Source: an uncultured Pseudomonadota bacterium
Lineage (GTDB): Bacteria; Lernaellota; Lernaellaia; Lernaellales; Lernaellaceae
DNA length: 7,611 bases
Reading direction: 5' to 3'
Assembly: GCA_937967875.1 (NCBI GenBank)
Contig: CALBTQ010000731.1
Span: 1-7,611 of the forward strand
The notes beneath the pieces are model-generated. The model worked only from the letters and a program-made list of their open reading frames with translations, did no database searches and was not told the origin of the DNA. Below, piece after piece: positions 5,818-7,611 of this stretch. The position numbers and the translations under genes are program-made. How positions within the stretch are numbered: the stretch's first letter is position 1; the number at the start of each line of letters is the position of its first letter.

Positions 5818-6309
5818 ATGCGCTATTGGGTTTGCGCTTTGCTGCTGAGCCTGACGCTCGCTTGCGCCTTCGCCTGCTCGGACGGCCCGGTCGACGAGGA
5901 GGACGAAAACGACGGCGACGGCGATTTCGACGACGTGGACGAGGCCGCCTGCGCCTGCGAGGAAACGTGCCTGCTCGCCGAGTTCGACTGCGCGGCGACG
6001 TGCACCGGGTTCGACAGCGCGTGCATCGACGACTGTCGCGCCGACTACACCACCTGCGCGCTGGAGTGCGGCGGATGCATCGCGGCGTTCAACGACTGCT
6101 GCGCCGCGAGCGGCGGCGACGAGGGCAAGCTGGCAACGTGCGAGGATCTGCTCGTCGCCTGCCAGGAGCAGGCGTGCGGCTGGAAACAGGCGTGCCTGGA
6201 CACATGCAACGCCGACGCCGACGAATGCGGTGCGGCCTGCGGCGAGGATTGGGACTGCTACGCCGCGTGTTTGGGCGAAACAAAGACCTGCTACGCCGCG
6301 TGCTTCTGA
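5818..6309 (+). CDS. Small lipoprotein with two four-unit CX3C arrays, function unknown
   Basis: A 163-residue protein. The ATG at 5818 is preceded by AAGGAA (5807-5812) and opens a lipoprotein-type signal peptide; the same frame is open further upstream but without a start of this quality. Lipidation is most likely at Cys20 (CAFAC), with Cys16 an alternative. An acidic spacer (22-42) follows. The mature part has 23 further cysteines. CX3C motifs start at residues 47, 58, 69 and 80 (period exactly 11), and again at 126, 137, 147 and 158 (steps 11, 10, 11), with a Cys94-Cys95 pair and Cys108, 115 and 120 between the arrays. The surrounding Ala, Asp, Glu and Leu favour helices, suggesting disulfide-stapled helices or a metal-binding scaffold. 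I know no named family with this layout. It is the first gene of an operon, nine bases before a radical SAM gene. Confidence 0.87.
   Translation: MRYWVCALLLSLTLACAFACSDGPVDEEDENDGDGDFDDVDEAACACEETCLLAEFDCAATCTGFDSACIDDCRADYTTCALECGGCIAAFNDCCAASGGDEGKLATCEDLLVACQEQACGWKQACLDTCNADADECGAACGEDWDCYAACLGETKTCYAACF
5956..6303 (+). repeat. Two arrays of CX3C units with 11-residue period
   Basis: Array 1 spans residues 47-84 (5956-6069) and array 2 spans residues 126-162 (6193-6303), four CX3C units each. The 33-base period is visible as regularly spaced TGC codons. The similar design of the two halves suggests an internal duplication, although the residues between cysteines have diverged. Confidence 0.75.
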
Positions 6310-6318
6310 AGGAGGATC

Positions 6319-7209
6319 ATGCCCACGCTCGACGCCGCGCAACTGGCCGAACGCGCCCGCGCCGCCCATGAGCGCCTGCGCGCCTGCGACCTTTGCCCGC
6401 GCGGTTGCGGGGTCGATCGCACCAACGGCGAGGTGGGCTTTTGTCGCGTCGGCGCGCGGGCGATCGTCGCTTCGTACGGTCCGCACTTCGGCGAAGAACG
6501 GCCGCTGGTCGGACGGCACGGCAGCGGCACGGTCTTTTTCTCCGGCTGCAACCTGGCCTGCGAATTCTGCCAGAACGAGGACATCAGCCACGGCCTGGCC
6601 GGCGGCGAGGTGACCGGCGACGAGTTGGCCGCGATCTTCCTGACGATCCAACGCAACGGCTGCCACAACCTGAATCTGGTGACGCCCACGCACGTCGTGC
6701 CGCAGTGGCTCGACGCGCTGGCGCTGGCGCGCGCGCACGGCTTCGACCTGCCGGTGGTGTACAACACCGGCGGTTACGATCGCGTCGACACGCTGCAACT
6801 ACTCGCGGGCGTGGTGGACATTTACATGCCCGACTACAAGTTCACCGACGAAGCGGTCGCCGAGCGGCTGGCGCATGCGCCGGATTATCCGACCTTCGTG
6901 CAGGCGGCGCTGTGCGAAATGCACCGCCAGACGGGCGATCTGGAGACCGACGCGACCGGCGTCGCGCAACGCGGGCTGCTGGTGCGCCACCTGGTGATGC
7001 CCCACGATCTGGCCGGTTCGCGCGAGGCGATGCGTTTTCTGGCGCGCGAGATAAGCGCGTTCACCTACGTGAATATCATGGGGCAGTATCATCCGTGCTA
7101 TCACGCAAACCTACACGACGACCTACGCCGGCGGCCGACGGTGGACGAAATGCAAGCCGCCTACGACGCCGCGCGCGAGTTCGGCCTGACGCGATTGGAC
7201 AAACGATGA
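6319..7209 (+). CDS. Radical SAM protein, COG1313/PflX-like (pyruvate formate-lyase activating enzyme homologue)
   Basis: A 296-residue cytoplasmic iron-sulfur enzyme of full family length. The radical SAM cluster motif CxxxCxxC is at Cys77, Cys81 and Cys84 (GCNLACEFCQNED). An N-terminal set of four cysteines, C23-x2-C26-x3-C30-x11-C42 (CDLCPRGCGVDR...GFC), is the hallmark of the COG1313 branch and could bind a second cluster or zinc. Other family-like stretches are VTPTHVVPQW (121-130), DIYMPDYKF (167-175) and NIMGQYHP (252-259). Homology is to glycyl-radical-enzyme activases, but the substrate of COG1313 members is not established and no glycyl radical enzyme is visible nearby. The start at 6319 has GGAGG (6311-6315) three bases upstream, slightly close. 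It sits nine bases after the CX3C lipoprotein gene, and its TGA overlaps the next ATG, so the three genes are probably cotranscribed. Confidence 0.92.
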   Translation: MPTLDAAQLAERARAAHERLRACDLCPRGCGVDRTNGEVGFCRVGARAIVASYGPHFGEERPLVGRHGSGTVFFSGCNLACEFCQNEDISHGLAGGEVTGDELAAIFLTIQRNGCHNLNLVTPTHVVPQWLDALALARAHGFDLPVVYNTGGYDRVDTLQLLAGVVDIYMPDYKFTDEAVAERLAHAPDYPTFVQAALCEMHRQTGDLETDATGVAQRGLLVRHLVMPHDLAGSREAMRFLAREISAFTYVNIMGQYHPCYHANLHDDLRRRPTVDEMQAAYDAAREFGLTRLDKR

Positions 7210-7568
7210 CCGGGGCGCGGCGCTGGATCTGGCTGGCCGGGGCGATGATCGTCGCCGCGTTTTTGCTGCGCCTGCCGCTGCTGTCGGTTCCCTTGGAGCG
7301 CGACGAGGGCGGCTACGCGTACATGGCCGACCGCATGCACCAAGGCGATGCGCTGTACCGCGATCTGGTCGAAACCAAGCCGCCCGGCGTGTTTTGGGCC
7401 TATTGGCTGCTGCTGCTGGGTGGTCGCTCCGTGCCTTACCTGCGCTTGATGTTCGCGCTGACGGCGACGCTGACGGCCGTGTTGTTCGCGCTGTTCGCGA
7501 TACGCAAATTCGGCGCGCGCGCCGGGGCGTTGAGCGCGGCGCTGCTGGCCCCGACGATGGCCGCACCC
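7206..7568 (+). CDS. ArnT/PMT-type (GT39-like) membrane glycosyltransferase, N-terminal fragment
   Basis: The first 121 residues of an integral membrane enzyme that, in its family, moves a sugar from a polyprenyl-phosphate carrier to a lipid or protein on the outer face of the membrane. Transmembrane helix 1 is about residues 7-28. It is followed by the family signature loop ERDEGGYAYMADRM (31-44), with the conserved acidic pair Asp33-Glu34, then the YRDLVETKPPG stretch (51-61) typical of PMT_2-type proteins, and a second and third hydrophobic segment (about 63-72 and 79-98). The ATG overlaps the preceding TGA (ATGA at 7206-7209) and has no Shine-Dalgarno of its own, implying translational coupling. 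Genuine sequence ends at 7568; the frame then reads into adapter as RSEEHTSELQS. Hundreds of residues are therefore missing because of contig end, not gene decay. The acceptor is unknown. Confidence 0.86.
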
Positions 7569-7611
7569 AGATCGGAAGAGCACACGTCTGAACTCCAGTC
7601 ACCGAATACGA
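7569..7611 (+). other. Illumina TruSeq adapter with index sequence (artefact)
   Basis: From 7569 the sequence is the standard TruSeq read-1 adapter (begins AGATCGGAAGAGC and runs through CAGTCAC to 7602). Next come eight bases CGAATACG, as expected for a sample index, and one A matching the next adapter base. It is not genomic DNA. Any reading frame here, including the minus-strand frame starting at 7602, is spurious. Confidence 0.98.

Noticed and set aside
5800..6798. Minus-strand open frame across the lipoprotein and radical SAM genes
   Set aside because: It spans two clearly coding plus-strand genes and their junction; composition is that of an antisense shadow.
7123..7602. Minus-strand frame starting MTGVQTCALPI
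   Set aside because: Its start and first residues come from the reverse complement of the Illumina adapter, a well-known artefact peptide.

Overview
The window reads as one end of a high-GC bacterial metagenome contig. It carries six essentially complete or recognisable protein genes, a gene start cut by the left edge, and residual Illumina adapter at the right end (from 7569). There are no rRNA, tRNA, CRISPR or transposase signals. The style of the exported proteins points to a deltaproteobacteria-like lineage: cysteine-rich lipoproteins, a MopE-type metal-binding motif, Asp-rich linkers and DxDxDG loops. Candidates include Myxococcota, Bradymonadota or Lernaellota relatives. That placement is inference from protein style; no phylogenetic marker is present.

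Layout. Positions 1-123 hold the start of a minus-strand gene leaving the window and a strong rho-independent terminator. On the minus strand, 124-1314 encodes a 396-residue lipoprotein with a cysteine-rich C-terminus; its base composition is clearly lower in GC than the rest. An AT-rich divergent regulatory region (about 1315-1580) contains a good promoter candidate for each direction. On the plus strand, 1581-3830 encodes a secreted subtilisin-like (S8) protease with a KP-43-type C-terminal domain, a MopE-like motif, an Asp-rich tail and a terminal Gly-Cys-Gly-Cys. It converges on a minus-strand pair, and the facing stop codons overlap. That pair is a membrane-anchored SGNH/GDSL hydrolase (4789-5739) followed by an exported protein of unknown function with three DxDxDG loops at exact 24-residue spacing (3827-4738).

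From 5818 a plus-strand operon runs to the right end. It encodes a small lipoprotein built from two arrays of CX3C motifs (5818-6309), a COG1313/PflX-like radical SAM protein (6319-7209), and the first 121 codons of an ArnT/PMT-type membrane glycosyltransferase (from 7206). The genes are separated by 9 bases and then by a 4-base overlap.

Five of the seven gene products are predicted to be exported or membrane-anchored, with an S8 protease, an SGNH hydrolase and a lipid-linked-sugar glycosyltransferase among them, so the segment looks like a cell-envelope locus. The most unusual items are the CX3C-array lipoprotein next to a radical SAM enzyme, the Asp-rich/GCGC protease tail, and the 24-residue DxDxDG repeat. 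The adapter should be trimmed before the last gene is interpreted.
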